Shown: piece after piece, positions 23,801 to 36,770 of the stretch
Layout of the letters: each line of letters starts with the position of its first letter
How positions within the stretch are numbered: position 1 is the first letter of the stretch
From: Lingula anatina
Taxonomy: Eukaryota; Brachiopoda; Lingulata; Lingulida; Lingulidae
Reading direction: 5' to 3'
DNA: 64,000 nucleotides
Assembly (NCBI RefSeq): GCF_001039355.2
Contig: NW_019775490.1
Coordinates: forward strand, 124,001 to 188,000
The notes under the pieces: generated by a model
Databases searched by the model: none
What the model was told of the DNA's origin: nothing
The model's input: the letters and a program-made list of their open reading frames with translations, nothing else
Translations under genes and position numbers: made by a program

Positions 23801-26800
23801 TCCTGAAATTTCTCTTTCATTTTTGTGATGATTTAGGAGGATGCTCCCATCAATGAATTAGTTGCTACCATGAAGAACCCGATGAAGACCCTCGAAGACA
23901 AGATGGCCACCAGTGAGTTAACTCTGTTCAAGAATGCAGCACCACTCACAGAGGCTGACATACACAGGTGGGTGGCATCTGGGCAGGTGGATAGGATTTC
24001 AAAATAAATGACAAAAATAAAATGGTTTTATGATCCCTTTAAGAGCAAAAACCTGACATGTACCTGTTAAGGTGTACTTCATACAACCATTTTGTGACTA
24101 AATCTGATATTTATATAGTGGTTAAATATATGAAGGAAGAAGCTTTTGAACAAATTTGGTGTTCTTCCGCTTTAATAGAATGAACCTATCTGGACAGCAG
24201 GAAGAGAAAACTGTGGCTGATGCAGTAAATGGCAGAGACAGAAGAAAAGCAGTCTTTGGTGAAAATACAGATGATGAAGAGGATAAAGATGATGATGATG
24301 ATGATGAAGAGGATGAAGATAGTGATGATGAAGTTGGAGGTGATGATGAGGATACAGATGGGGATGAGGAGCAGGATGAAACAGAGGAAGATTTCAGTAA
24401 ACCTGGAGCTCTCAAAACAGAGATGTTTACAAGATCAGCAAAGAAAAGGAAAATGGTATATGCATTTCCATTTCAGCTTGTAATCCCAGATAATTCTTGA
24501 CATTTTCTGCTGTGTTTACTTAATAGTTACTGTTCATTCTGCTTCTAGATGGCAATGCTGTTATATAAGCATACTTTAAACTGCTAAATATTTTATCTTC
24601 CAGGATGGAGAAGGGGAAAACTTGGCATTTGCTGATAGTGATGATGACCTAGAAGAAAATTTTCAGTTGTTTACACCTGTAGCTGAAAAAAAGAATACAC
24701 CAAGAAAACAATCAAATATAAATAGTTCGAGTAGTAGTCGTGGAAGAGGAGGAGGACAGCACATGGATGTTGAAATCAATTATAAAGCTGATTCAGAAAC
24801 TGATTCTGAAATGGAATCTACTGAAATAGATGATGGTGTTGTGGAAAAAAAGAGAAAAAAGAGGACTAAGGTTAGTGAACAAGAACAGGTTACACACAGG
24901 AAAGGATCCAGAGAAGAAAAATATGGTGGATTGAATGACAGAATAGATGAAAAACAAGACTCTTCAGATAATGAATGTGGTGAACATGTCGGTAATGGTG
25001 CTGAAGATGGTAGTGAGGAAGATGAAGATGATGTAGAGTATCAAGAAAAAGAAGATTATGATGCTAGGGAGGATAATCTGAATGAAGAATCTGGTATGGT
25101 TGTAGTCTTGTCTTGAATTGCATTTTTGACTTGTTAATAGAAGGTAATAAAGGAGTTTCATTACAGGTTGGAATAGAATGTGCAAATGAAATTGGAATAC
25201 GCAGTTGTCTCCACATTGACAAAAAATATTAATTGATTTCAAAATGAAGTTAAGATACCATTTTTTATCCCTAAACTTTCATAGTTTTTAAAAATAATTT
25301 TAATGTTTTGTTGGATGAAAGAATTGGAGATTTGAATAGAATTATAAAATTGCTTTTTCGCATGTGTTTTTAAAAGGACTGTTGCGGTGGAAAGAAAACA
25401 TTGCAGAAAAAGCATCTCAATCATTTCTTAAGAATAAACAAACCAATTGGAGGAAAATTGTGTATGGACACGGTGAGTTAGTGAATTTCATTAATTTTTA
25501 CTTACAGTTAATAATTATTCATTGTGCCAAATTTTGAATTAATCTTGATAGAAGTAAAACTACTGACTGTTATGCAATCAGAAATATATCTAACTAAGGG
25601 AATTTCACTTTTGTCAAGTCTTCCTGTCAAGTTCTGCTTTTACTCACCAAGGTTTCCACTCTTTTTTTTACAGGTCTTCTCTGTCTTTCTTCTTCTTTCC
25701 TGAGTGTGATAATGATATATACAATATTATAACATCATTGCCCATATGGTTATAAAATTTAGATGTCTGTACTGTTAAATTTCTTTTTTAAATTCTTATT
25801 TCATTTTGTTTCAGAAAGTGAAGACTATGATGGTGAATCTGAAGAGGAGGGGGAAGTGGGTGGCCTTTTTAAGATTTCTAAGAAGAAAAAAGATCAGAGA
25901 AAAGGAATTGATGGCTTTGATTGCTCAAGAGATGCTACTGGACAAAACCAGGAATGGAATATTCAGGAGGTACAACTCCTAAAAAGATATGAACTTTGTA
26001 TCATTAGATCGAAGTTAAAATTGTGTTCGGTCTTACCTAAATATGGAATGTACATGTGAAAAGTACAAATGAGTTAACCTTGATGAATAGGTTTGCAGTA
26101 CGTAGTTGGTGTTGGAATTGGGGTGTAAATGTGCAAACATAAATGTTTTAGGAGAGCAAATGACATATTATAAAATAAAAATGCAGTGGTCAAAATTGGT
26201 AGAGGGTACAAGGTGTTGTCACAAAGTTTTTTTTTTTTTTTTGTTAGTTACTTATATTTTTTTACTTAACACATGGTTACTAAGCAATCCACTCTCACAA
26301 GATTTAGAGATAGTATTAAGTGTTGTGTCCTGTATTAGCGTGCTGATTATCTCTGATTTCATCTCTGATTAGCTTTTGGAGAGCATCCAGGACTGCTTTG
26401 TTACTGGAAAGTGGGACAAAAGTGAAGATGCCAAGGCTTTACTGGATCAAGATGGTAAGTTACATTTATACTGCCATTATGTATTGTTTAAAAATATTCA
26501 CATATGACTATGTATGTCAGTTTGAATAAAAGTTTGATATCCTACCGTTTTAATGTTTTCTTGCATTGTTTGTTTTGAACCCTGTGTGTTATATTATAGA
26601 TGATTTGTATGGGGCATTTGAAGACCTTGAGACGGGCGAAGTCATGGAGGATCATCAGCAAGAAGATGAGGAGGAAGAAGAAGATGCAGAAGATGGTGGT
26701 GGAGGTGAAGATAAAGGTACATTGTACTTTGAAGTTCATTGAACTCTGTATTCTTTATGTACAAATGCAGTACACATTTGTTCAGTTATTCCTTCAGATT

Positions 26801-29800
26801 ATTCCTTCTTTTTGGTAGCTACTTAACCTGTATTGCCCACAAATACAAGTACTACTTAATAACCTGTGTTGCCCACAAATACAAGTACTAACATGATGTA
26901 TTCATTACCCTAAGGAAAGTTCTGTATTGATTGCTAACTCGGTTGCATGTCTTTGGATGAAAATTTGATATATTGCCATATGTATACTGAACAAAAATAT
27001 AAACGCACGAAAGAATATGTAGATTTATTTTCATATATGGAACTAGAGTATATAGCCAAAAATAACAGCATATTTTTCTCGACAAATAGACATCACTTTG
27101 AGAGCATTAGGGGAAGTTTAAATGCACAGTCCAAGAGTTAGGGCATCAAATACACCATGGGGTCAACATCCTGAGTTCACAGACACCATTAAATTTGTGC
27201 AGAGCAGTACACCAGCGGCGCATTGACATCACTAAGTTGTCAATAGAGGCCTAAGGGATATTATCCCATTCCTCCTGGAGTGCTTCTTGCAGTTGGCAAA
27301 CATTTTTGAGAGCTGGAACATGATGGCTGAAAACTCTGACCCAGAACATTCCACAGGTTTTTGTTGGGCGACATGGTGCATGAGGGTGGTTCCTAATGCT
27401 ACCAGTGTCTCTGAAGCATGTTCCCAGACGGCTGACAGTGGAATGATGCACATTTAGGCATGCTGCAACGTCTGTTACTGACAAGCCAGCATTGAGCATG
27501 CTGATGGCATGCTCCCTCATGGTTCCAGACATCTGTGGCATGTTGACAAGTGGCAGAAATACACATTTTGGTGTGTCCTTTTATTGCCTAGACGGTAGAG
27601 AGTGTCCGAGTATTGGTCTTGCAGATTGACCTCTACTCCGTCATGCTCCATTAGTCTTATGGGTGTAAAAACTGAACCTTTGAGTATACTCATGGGGAGC
27701 GGCCAAGTGAAACCAGACCACTATAATTGATCAAAACAAATCCATCAGTTCACAAATAAACCATCAAGCTGGGCATATTTCATGATTATCCATTTCAACT
27801 GACCATTTTAGTTTCGTGCGTTTATATTTTTGTTCAGTATATTTCCAATTTTCCTTATATCCGTTGTGTATCTATATCTACATGTTTTCATGTAAGTATG
27901 TGTAAATATATTTACTCTATTGCAGATGTGGAAAAACCTAAAATGAAACGTGACATGACTAAGGAAGAAAGGAAGCAAAAAGCACTGGACAAACGTGCAG
28001 AAAAGAAACGCAAATTGAAAGCCATGTTTGATGCGGAGTACGATGCCAGTGGCGGAGGTGGTGAAGAATCTTTTTATGATGAGTGGAGGAGTGAAATGGA
28101 GCAGCAAGCACAGGTGACAGTAGTAGCAACACAGTTATATGGACCCCACCCACAGTCGTATTTCAAGGGGTGTTAAGTCAGCTCTTATGATTCATTTAGC
28201 TAATGTGCTCTACAAATGGGAGTCTGTTGCCTGCGTGGTTTAAAAGCTCACTATTTTATCCAAGTGGGTCATCAGTGTGAAAGTTGATCTAAATGATTTC
28301 ATTGACAGTCTTCTTCTTCCCCTGGACCATTACTTCTATTCACTCTGTATGTTAAAGCAGGGTCAGTTAGATACATTAATGTGAGGATCAGTGAGGAATA
28401 TAACCAGTGTGAAAATAACTTACACTTTCTCTCATCTTAAATAATAAGATTTGCCAACAGCTAATTATATCCTTTTAGTTAAACCGAGCCGAGTTTGAGA
28501 ACCTAGATGAAGACTTGAGGGTGCAGTATGAAGGTTTTAGACCAGGGCTGTATGTGCGTGTGCAGCTGGACAACATGCCCTGTGAATTTATTGACCATTT
28601 TGACCCAACCTACCCAGTCATCCTTGGTGCTTTACTAAGTGCAGAGGACACTATTGGTTATGTAAATGTAAGTCAGTGGTCAGGGCAGGCTGTATAGCAC
28701 TCCTTAACACTTTTTATGTTCATGTTTAAGGTTACTATACCTGCAGTGACTCACAACTGGGTGTTTTTGCATTAATGAATACTCCTTCATTTTCAAACTC
28801 CACAAACTACTATGTATCAGTAGGTATTTTTTCCAAAGAATAACTTACAGAAAGATTTGTTGTTTTGTGCACCTTTCTATTAAGATTAAAGTGTTAGGTT
28901 TTGATGTTTGTTTTACAGTATTAACTCGTTCTTGATAGCACTATATAGAACCCATTAGTATATAGTTCAACTTTACTTTATGTCAATACATACATTTCTG
29001 AGTCATTACTATTGTGTCAAAACATTAATGTTTATTTTTTCAGCTAAGAGTAAAGAAACACAGGTGGCATAAGAAGATTTTGAAGACCAAGGACCCTCTC
29101 ATTATTTCCTTGGGTTGGCGTAGGTTCCAAACCATTCCTCTGTACTCTATTCAGGATCACAACATGAGGCAGAGGCTGCTGAAGTATACGCCTGAACACA
29201 TGCATTGTACTGCTAGTATTTGGGGTCAGTAGCACTTCATATTGATCTTCCCAGTCTTTTTAGGCCTATTTGTAATTATAAATACATAACACTATGTTCC
29301 ACTAAAAGCACCAATCTGTGTATCTGTTTAAAATAACCACCAAGGTTAAAAATACAATTGTTCTTGTCTTTTGTTTCAAATTATTAGTACATACAGAATA
29401 CAGTATCTACTTACAATGACTTCTGGTAACTTGTAACTTTGATGTATACTGCACTAATACAGCTCTGCAGTGGTGCTCCCACTCACACACAACCCTATGC
29501 ACACTGAATTGTTTATCTCACATCTTCAGGTTAAGCCAGACGCCAGTGGATAAATGTATCATTGTCAAAGTTTTGTCTAAAAAATAGCTTTATTCATTGA
29601 CAACTAAGATCAACCAAGTATCAAGAGTATTATCTGCCCGGTGTTTGTATTGCAGGTCCCATCACCCCCCAGGGCACTGGTTTCTTGGCTGTCCAGACAG
29701 TGGCCGGCACTGTGAGTAGACTGGACGCTACTTGTTTAGTGGTCATATATAGCTGTACATGTGATTAGGGGTGCTTTAATACATCATGGATTCCAATTAC

Positions 29801-32482
29801 TGTTTTAACTTTATTTTCTTCCATGAAAATATTTTAAAAGATAAACAAAGTATTAAATATCAAAAAGTAGTTTACAGCATATACATTCAGTATTTTTCAT
29901 GGCTCACCTTAATTTTACAAATAAAATACCAGACATGCTTTTTGAGACAACACTGAGGAGACCATTTATTTGTCTTTATTACATTTAATAGCCAGACTTC
30001 AGAATAGCTGCAACTGGAGTTGTGTTGGAGCTGGACAAATCTGTGACTGTTGTGAAGAAGCTTAAACTCACAGGAACTCCCTACAAGATCTATAAAAAGA
30101 CTGCATTTATTAAGGTCAGTAACAGGCATTTTTTAAACAGAGAACAAGTACAAAAATAGATAGAAAAACGGGTTTCAGCCAAGCGGAACTGGTCTGATAT
30201 GCTAGTTTTAATAAAGACTGTTTCTAAATGATTCCAACCATTTATCAACTAAAATCAGGATATATCAAAATGAAATGCATGCTGTTTGTGCTACATGTTT
30301 GTCCTAGCTGAATACTGAAGGTAGCCACTGCTAAGAAAGACCCTGTTCTGATGTTTTTACACCTTAACTGTTGTTGCCTGCCTATTATATTCAGTTATTA
30401 CTGTTACTACAGCATCATCTTAGCCAGTAGAATGTATTATTGAAGCCTTCTTGTGAAAAATCAATCTTACTGAAATTAGAAACATTTTGTACTGAAAATT
30501 TTGCAATGTGAAATGTTGTCTGTTTTTTTTTTTTTTTTTTTTTTTTATATATATAACAATATGAGAAGTTTTACTTCATGTTAAGTGGGTCTATTGACTA
30601 TTTCAGGGCATGTTTAACTCTGAACTGGAAGTGTCCAAATTTGAAGGTGCCAGCATCCGTGCTGTTAGCGGCATCCGTGGCCAGATAAAGAAACCAGTTC
30701 GCACACCTGAGGGAGCTTTTAGAGCAACTTTTGAGGACAAACTCTTATTGAGTGGTTAGTTGTGTGATTGGCTCTGTAAATAGTTTGTCAGTTATTTGTG
30801 TCGAGATGTTCAGCTTTGGTTAGATGTTTGAAATTATAATATTTCTAGCAAGTCTGAAAACAAAAATTTAGTCTTTACCAAAAATGTTTATTTCTGCCAG
30901 AGAATTTTAATATTTGTCTACATGGTCATAACTGAGATAATGCAAAGCATTGAGCTAAAATGACATTAATTTTCAGACATTGTATTTGTGCGAACATGGT
31001 ACCGTGTTGAGGTACCAAAGTTTTACAACCCTCTCACCACCCTCCTCTTTCCCCTACAACAGAGGAGTCAGTGGGAAGGCATGAAGACATTGGGACAGCT
31101 GAAGAGGGAGAAGGGGATAAAAGCAGAGGCCAATCCAGATTCTTCCTATAAGGTACATCTCAACCTGTCCTCATGACAACATTTGGTTCTCAGTTTTCAC
31201 CATCTTGATATTGAAATGTGTACTGGTTTTACTTTTTTTGTGAAAAATTATGAAAGCTTAGGCTGACACTTTGGATTCATTAATGTTGTGCCTGATTTGT
31301 TTTGAAGGGCATTAATATATCTTGAAGATTTTCGTAATTGAGTTCATGAGGGCACAAGTATATGTATCTTCCATAGTAAAGTTCTAGCTATGTATTTTAC
31401 ATGTAATGCATTTGCATCTGCACACTTTTTGTGAAGCACAATTCTTATTGAGGAAATACCATGTTTCAGTCCATTGAGAGAAAGGGTCGCAGTTTTCATC
31501 CTTTGGTTATACCCAAGCACCTGCAGCGTGATTTACCATTCAAAGACAAGCCAAAGGTGGCCACAAGACAGAAGGATCCAGTGCAGGCACAGAGGGTAGC
31601 AGTTGTCAGAGAACCCAAGGAAAGAAAGGTTTGTATCAAGGCCTTTCATCACATCGTGTGTTACACTTAATCTGTATCCAAACAATAAAGGGATAACAAC
31701 TGTTTGTATGATATCCATATTTCACAATAAATACATTTAAACAACTCATATAAGTATAATAAATGCTATTTTACCACCAAAACAGCAGTTAACACGATTA
31801 TTCTGGAATTTGTGAGCTCCATAGATGGCTACATTCTGTAATAATCTCTTAAGAGAATATTACAAAAAACCAAACTATTTAGAAAAAAACCAGAGACTAA
31901 CTTTGAATGTAGGTGTAGATTAATAATCCAATTAATAATTAGTAAGTATGGGAAAATTGTCTGTTACCCCAGGAAAATTTAATTTTTTTGGCTAAAATGA
32001 AGAGTTGTTATCCATTAACTTGTCAAAAACCTTGAAGATGCTGCAGTATGTTGAATAGTGATTAACATTAAGTAACCTTTTAGCTTGTCTTACTAGTTCA
32101 AAATCAGTGCTGATACAATTTCTGTATTGTATATGAAAAAATCTTATGTACTCCAGAAAGGAATGTGTTAACTACAATATAGTTATTACTTTAATTCTCT
32201 TCATTTTTTAAGGTGATTGTGTTGAATCTTTTCCAGTTTTCTAAATTAAACATATAATTTGCATGTTTTTAGGTTGCTGAGTTAATGAAGATGTTGAAGA
32301 CATTACATGAGCACAAAATGAAGCAAAGACGTTCTCAAATGAGAGAGCGTGCACAGCAGCATGAGAAGGATAAAAGAAAAATTGAAATGAAAAGGACAGA
32401 AAAGCAGAAAGTTGTGAAGAAACAAATTTACAGAGTATTAGGCCAAATTGAGAAAAAGAAGAAAAGGCATGAAAAGGAATAA
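20880..32482 (+). CDS. BMS1: BMS1, GTPase of 40S ribosomal subunit assembly
   Basis: Twenty-three coding exons: 20880-21043, 21207-21397, 21721-21800, 22016-22204, 22396-22538, 22801-22922, 23323-23525, 23837-23967, 24179-24455, 24604-25093, 25377-25472, 25815-25969, 26373-26454, 26600-26716, 27926-28113, 28479-28667, 29044-29224, 29656-29711, 29992-30114, 30607-30754, 30977-31152, 31470-31628, 32273-32482. All are in phase and give 1289 residues, about the length of human BMS1. The protein acts in the nucleolar SSU processome with RCL1 and U3 snoRNP. The P-loop GPPKVGKT is at residues 85-92, followed by [13 protein letters not shown] and [17 protein letters not shown] long acidic Asp/Glu region follows (exons 9-14), then the conserved C-terminal half ([52 protein letters not shown]) and a basic tail. 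The ATG at 20880 is the first in its exon. The intron 26717-27925 contains a Tc1-like element. Confidence 0.97.
26835..26895. repeat. Short tandem duplication (2 copies)
   Basis: A stretch around TTGCCCACAAATACAAGTAC occurs twice, about 36 bases apart, in a BMS1 intron. Confidence 0.7.
26983..27842 (-). mobile_element. Internally deleted Tc1/mariner-type transposon in BMS1 intron
   Basis: Perfect terminal inverted repeats of 27 bp (ACTGAACAAAAATATAAACG... at both ends), each next to TA. On the minus strand, 27541-27251 encodes a transposase helix-turn-helix N-terminus ([20 protein letters not shown]...HHSTVSRL). This jumps after RPTKT to C-terminal-type sequence ([22 protein letters not shown]); the middle, including the DDE core, is missing. 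More C-terminal-like sequence (SMRRW) follows near 27215. The element cannot encode an active enzyme. Confidence 0.85.
27251..27541 (-). pseudogene. Transposase remnant, N- and C-terminal pieces fused
   Basis: A 96-residue open stretch inside the Tc1-like element. It joins the DNA-binding N-terminus to the C-terminal end with loss of the catalytic core and then reaches a stop. Confidence 0.75.
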
Positions 32483-32816
32483 AATTAATAAGTGGACAAC
32501 ATTTTTAAATATCATAGAGAAGACCATGCATACATCCAATACAAGTCACAATCCTGTATCTTTGAACATTTTCTTTAAAATCATTAAATTATCAAATAGT
32601 CTCTCTGAAACTGCATTTGTATGATATGTATCTTTCTGAGCTACAGAAATTAAATGGAGAACTAAAAACAAAATGATCTTTGTAACTTCTTTACTATGTT
32701 AAAAAGTGAAATATAACCCAGTTGAGCAAGACATTAAACAACACTTTGATAATGTTGACAAATACTGATAAATACAGATGAGAAAGTAGGTCAAGAAACA
32801 TACCTACAATAATAAA
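32478..32816 (+). terminator. Candidate BMS1 poly(A) signals
   Basis: One AATAAA overlaps the BMS1 stop codon (32478-32483) and another is at 32811-32816. The second is the more plausible because it allows a normal 3' UTR. Confidence 0.4.
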
Positions 32817-32902
32817 ACTAAATCAAATTTTACTTAGGCAGTCAATTAGCAGTTTATTACTAAGAATTTTAAAAGAAAATTTTACTTTGAGAGATATTCT
32901 AA

Positions 32903-33027
32903 GTGACAAGCATACTCACAAGATTGGTGCCAAGTTGAAATTTTGTTGCCTATGTCCAATTGTTGTTACCTAGTATGGTGGACATGCGAATATATACTGA
33001 CAGTCAATGAAAATGCATCAGAAAACT
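32903..33027. repeat. 125-bp exact repeat, copy 1
   Basis: Identical to 33623-33747, exactly 720 bp downstream. It covers flanking DNA plus the left end of the MITE at 32995. Confidence 0.9.
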
Positions 33028-33526
33028 TTCTTGTACTTTTTTACCGAGAATCAATTCCAACCATATAAACTAGTACATATGCACTTGTTTGGTCATAAGA
33101 GAGTGGGCCGACCACTCGAATGTTTAAAATTTCCGCTTCAGTGATTTTGTGATCAGCTGTTACAAAATCATGTTTTTCCTGTTTTCGTGATTGGTATGAA
33201 TTAATCAGGTTCAATATATGGTGATTAATTAAGCCTATTTAAGGTAGTCACCAAATCCAGTATGACACATGACAAAAAAGTTAAGTGATCCCACAGCTGA
33301 CACTGGAAGAGCAACTGCAGGCCCTGGGGATGCTGGAGGCTGGGTAGAACCAAAGAGATTTGATCATGTGACCTTGCATTTTAATGATCTTTTCTGACTT
33401 TTGTTTCACCTTGTGTGACTGAATAATGGGTCATATTTCACACAAAAGCTGTTATTTTCTTAATGTGCCAAGGAACTTAAAATATTATTTGATAAATAAA
33501 TGAGGCATTTTCATTGACTGTCAGTA
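32995..33526. mobile_element. MITE with CTGACAGTCAATGAAAATGC inverted ends
   Basis: About 532 bp with a TA at each edge. The ends CTGACAGTCAATGAAAATGC and GCATTTTCATTGACTGTCAG are inverse. There is no coding capacity. It shares terminal and subterminal sequence with the element at 45099-45322, which lies in the opposite orientation. Confidence 0.75.
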
Positions 33527-33622
33527 TGTCATTTTGTTAGATGTTCATACCAATTTTGTAGTAATTATTGTACCACCAGCGTAGGTGCTGGCTGTACTCA
33601 TGGTTTTAGTCTCGACCCCTCT

Positions 33623-33747
33623 GTGACAAGCATACTCACAAGATTGGTGCCAAGTTGAAATTTTGTTGCCTATGTCCAATTGTTGTTACCTAGTATGGTG
33701 GACATGCGAATATATACTGACAGTCAATGAAAATGCATCAGAAAACT
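33623..33747. repeat. 125-bp exact repeat, copy 2
   Basis: A copy of 32903-33027 that includes the MITE left terminus and then diverges into TCTGTTATTGGCAGG. Confidence 0.9.
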
Positions 33748-33848
33748 CTGTTATTGGCAGGTGTAACCATTATGGTCCTCTTTCATCTCCGAGTTTGGGG
33801 TCAAGCGGTGCATTTTCACAGGAGCAGCAGCCATTAGATGCTGAAACC

Positions 33849-33878
33849 TAAGATCTAATAAACGTTTATTAGATCTTA
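33849..33878. repeat. Perfect 30-bp palindrome
   Basis: The 15-base arm TAAGATCTAATAAAC is followed immediately by its exact reverse complement, with no spacer. Confidence 0.95.
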
Positions 33879-34879
33879 GCCGAAACTAAAAACTCAATTC
33901 TGGAGTCATTAATGCTAGAGACCTTGTTTTTTGCAATTGATAGAGAGCGTCAAGCCCAACACTGGAGGTAGTGTCCATTCTTTTTTCATAAGGTTTACCA
34001 GTTACGCTATATCAAAAAGTACATTGTGGTGGTGAAAGTAAAATGTGCAATACGGTAATATGCATTTTTAACATCTGGAAAAAATAACAAGGCATAGTGA
34101 GGCAGACAACATATGGTCAAAAAGACTTTATTTCATGAAATTCGAACATCTGGAATTTCTAAGCACCTTCCATTTCATAAATATCAACCAAAATGACCTT
34201 TTCTTCATTTCAATTAAGTTCTTCTGTACGAGATTTATGGCGAATTTCATGAAGTTGAATAGGAAGACATATACTGGCAATTTAACTGTGACCTTGAAAT
34301 TGACCTTTGACTTACTTTTCACGATGAACTGGACTTTGCAACACTTAAGTCCTTTATATCTCCAAAACTGGCAGAGATTCGCCCATAGTCACCATTAAAC
34401 TTGAATAGGAAGTAAACTCTAGTTAGAAACTCACAATGACAGAATTACTTAAAAGACTGAAGTTATGCATGTTCATTACAATCTTATTCCCTTTCATGCT
34501 AATCAACTCATGAAATCAGAATCCGGTTCAACATCAATTTAGCAAAGGTAACTCTCATGTAATTACTTTGACCTTGGTTTTGGCCCTAAGATGCCAACAA
34601 ACTGACAGCACTCTTTAATACATGTAACTCTTTTTAAACACTGGTTATCAAATTGATACAGTTAATGTAAAAAAATACATGTAAAAAAAATATCAAAAAT
34701 TCAAATCTATAAATGTCCAAAGCAAAATCTAACATTCAAAATGGTACAATTTGCTATAAACTTAAAAAAAAATTGTATGTTTTTTTAAAAACTAAAAAAC
34801 CACTTAGTTTAACTTTTAAAATAATGCATATTAAACTACTATGATTTAGACTGGGTTCGATCCAACTGGATCTGCGCAG

Positions 34880-35100
34880 ATCGATCCATCTGGATCGGTC
34901 TATCTCTCTGGGGAGTCTCACTTAATTGCTATCAACTTAACTGGCTTAAATGTCTGTCACGTCTACCGAATCAGCTGGGGGGTAAAGACAATAACCCCCT
35001 TGTATCTTTACTAGGCCTGACAGACATTTAAGCTGGTTAAGTTGATAGCAATTTAGTGAGACAGAAAGATAGATCGATCCAAATATCTGTGGAAATGGTC
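34880..35100. repeat. Foldback (MITE-like) inverted repeat
   Basis: The arms 34915-34959 and 35018-35062 (45 bp each) are inverse with about four mismatches, around a 58-base loop. Weaker pairing continues outward through TCTATCTCTCT and AGAAAGATAGA and the GATCGATCC repeats. Confidence 0.85.
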
Positions 35101-36770
35101 CCTTAAATTGGTTATAATACAGGACGCATAATACTAATAAAAACAATGCTTGAAATTTGCAGTAAAGCCCGACGTCCACAGAACGATTTTTCGTCGGCCG
35201 ACACACTTACAACAAAATATCGGCCTGTCTGCGCTGCTCCACGACAACTTTTCAACAAGTCAGGAGAGAATCAAACATGTTAGATATAAACGTCGTACCG
35301 TAGTGTGTGCGCTTTCCTACGGCAATTTGTCACGCTGATCATTATCTTCAGCCAATGGTTGCACCATCTGATATCACGTGCCCACGTCAGAATTCAATAT
35401 GGATGAATTTTCAGCGTCATAAACCATTTAACGACGTAACGCTGCATCAAGGCGACTACATCTGTCTAAACTGACAAACTGTTGTCATCCTTTAGGCTGT
35501 ATTTTTATGGTCTATGAGTATTGCGTTGATTTAGAAAATTTGGGCATTTCAATTTGCTCATTTTTAAATTTAATTAATAAAAGTAATCTTGTTATACAGG
35601 GTTTCCTTGTTGTTAGAGATCCAGATGGATGTCAGAGGGTGGATGGAAAAAAAACTGTTACTACCTGCCTGGTCGCTCCAGGTGGTAGAGGCCAGGGTTA
35701 GACCCTCTGAAGATGCCTATGAAGGAATCGTAGAAAGAATGGGGGCAGATTTCCCTACCCTGCAGACAAGGATATAGATAGGTCCCACTCTCATTATTGT
35801 GGACAAACGTGGCACAATACAAGTGGCCAACTTTTCCGATGCAGATGAGTGCCTGAAACCTCAAGTTGTCTTAGTCATTCCACCCTGAGACCCACCTTTG
35901 GTGTTTTACCTACAGATCCAACTTACGTACTAGGTTTGAAACGGACCTCGAGACAAATGATGAAGAGAGGAATCTGACAGAACAGACAAAACAATGTAGC
36001 CCTTGAAGAAAGTCAAAATTGTACTGCTTTCTGTCACTGCCAAGAGGATCCTGGAATTCCTGTTGTGCATATGGGGACTATGCAGGGGCACTCACATATA
36101 AAGTAACAGCCAACCATCTGAAACAAATGGTTGGCACCACGATGCACCACGCGATCGCTCTTGAGAAGATTTAGTTGTACCACAAAAAAAGTGCTGTCCC
36201 TACCAAACAGAAGGAACAGGCAATACTCTCAGTAAGTACCAGAAGTTTATTTTACTGCTGTTAGAATAGAGTAAAACACTTTATAATGAACAAGATGATA
36301 CCATGAACACAAATGCCAATCAGCTAAGCCCAACAAAAAGTCACTCCGAGGAAGCTGACAAAATTCTAAATTCTAAAAGCAACCAACTCAAAGGGTCAAA
36401 GATGGTATAGAATAAAATGGAAAAACAAAGAGAAAAAGTCTGGTTGGGTAGTAGCAGAGTTGGTGCTGCAGATTCAAAAAGATCAGACCACCTGAAAATT
36501 GGCAATGTGGGGAATTCTTTGTTTGGTGTTGCGACAGAAAGTCGATCAAATAAGGTGATCTGTAATGTAAACAAATTGTATTTTTTCAGCAACAAAAAAA
36601 TGCTTACCACCTTTACAAAATTTTCAAAGCATTTTGATTCAAACGATAGATTAGACAACATGGTTAGGGAAATTGACGCTAACCACCATTTAAATGTTTT
36701 GATAAGGTGGGGTGGGGGGCAGAGAGACAAACTGAGAATGATAAAAATTTGACTTAAATCTGATCACAAA
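35100..36770. other. Unassigned intergenic DNA, partly CpG-richer
   Basis: 35160-35470 is visibly richer in CG dinucleotides than its surroundings. 35586-36240 has a more protein-coding-like composition but is broken by stops in every frame I followed, and I could not assign it. It may be a decayed mobile element or pseudogene. Confidence 0.35.

Larger units (their letters stand above)
33564..34430. mobile_element. Decayed relative of the satellite-bearing element
   Basis: 33564-33617 matches the left end of the element at 1213 (ATTGTACCACCAGCG, then a hairpin and CATGGTTT). A single 146-bp satellite-type monomer follows at about 34250-34410, including TGACCTTGA (34289-34297) and TGACCTTTGACTT (34301-34313). 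The repeat copy at 33623-33747 interrupts it. No right end is recognised. Confidence 0.5.

Noticed and set aside
24122..24415. Ser-rich open frame on the minus strand opposite BMS1
   Set aside because: It is the complement of the Asp/Glu codon run in BMS1 exon 9.
34854..34870. GGTTCGATCC resembling a tRNA B box
   Set aside because: No matching A box or cloverleaf upstream, and it sits in the foldback repeat.
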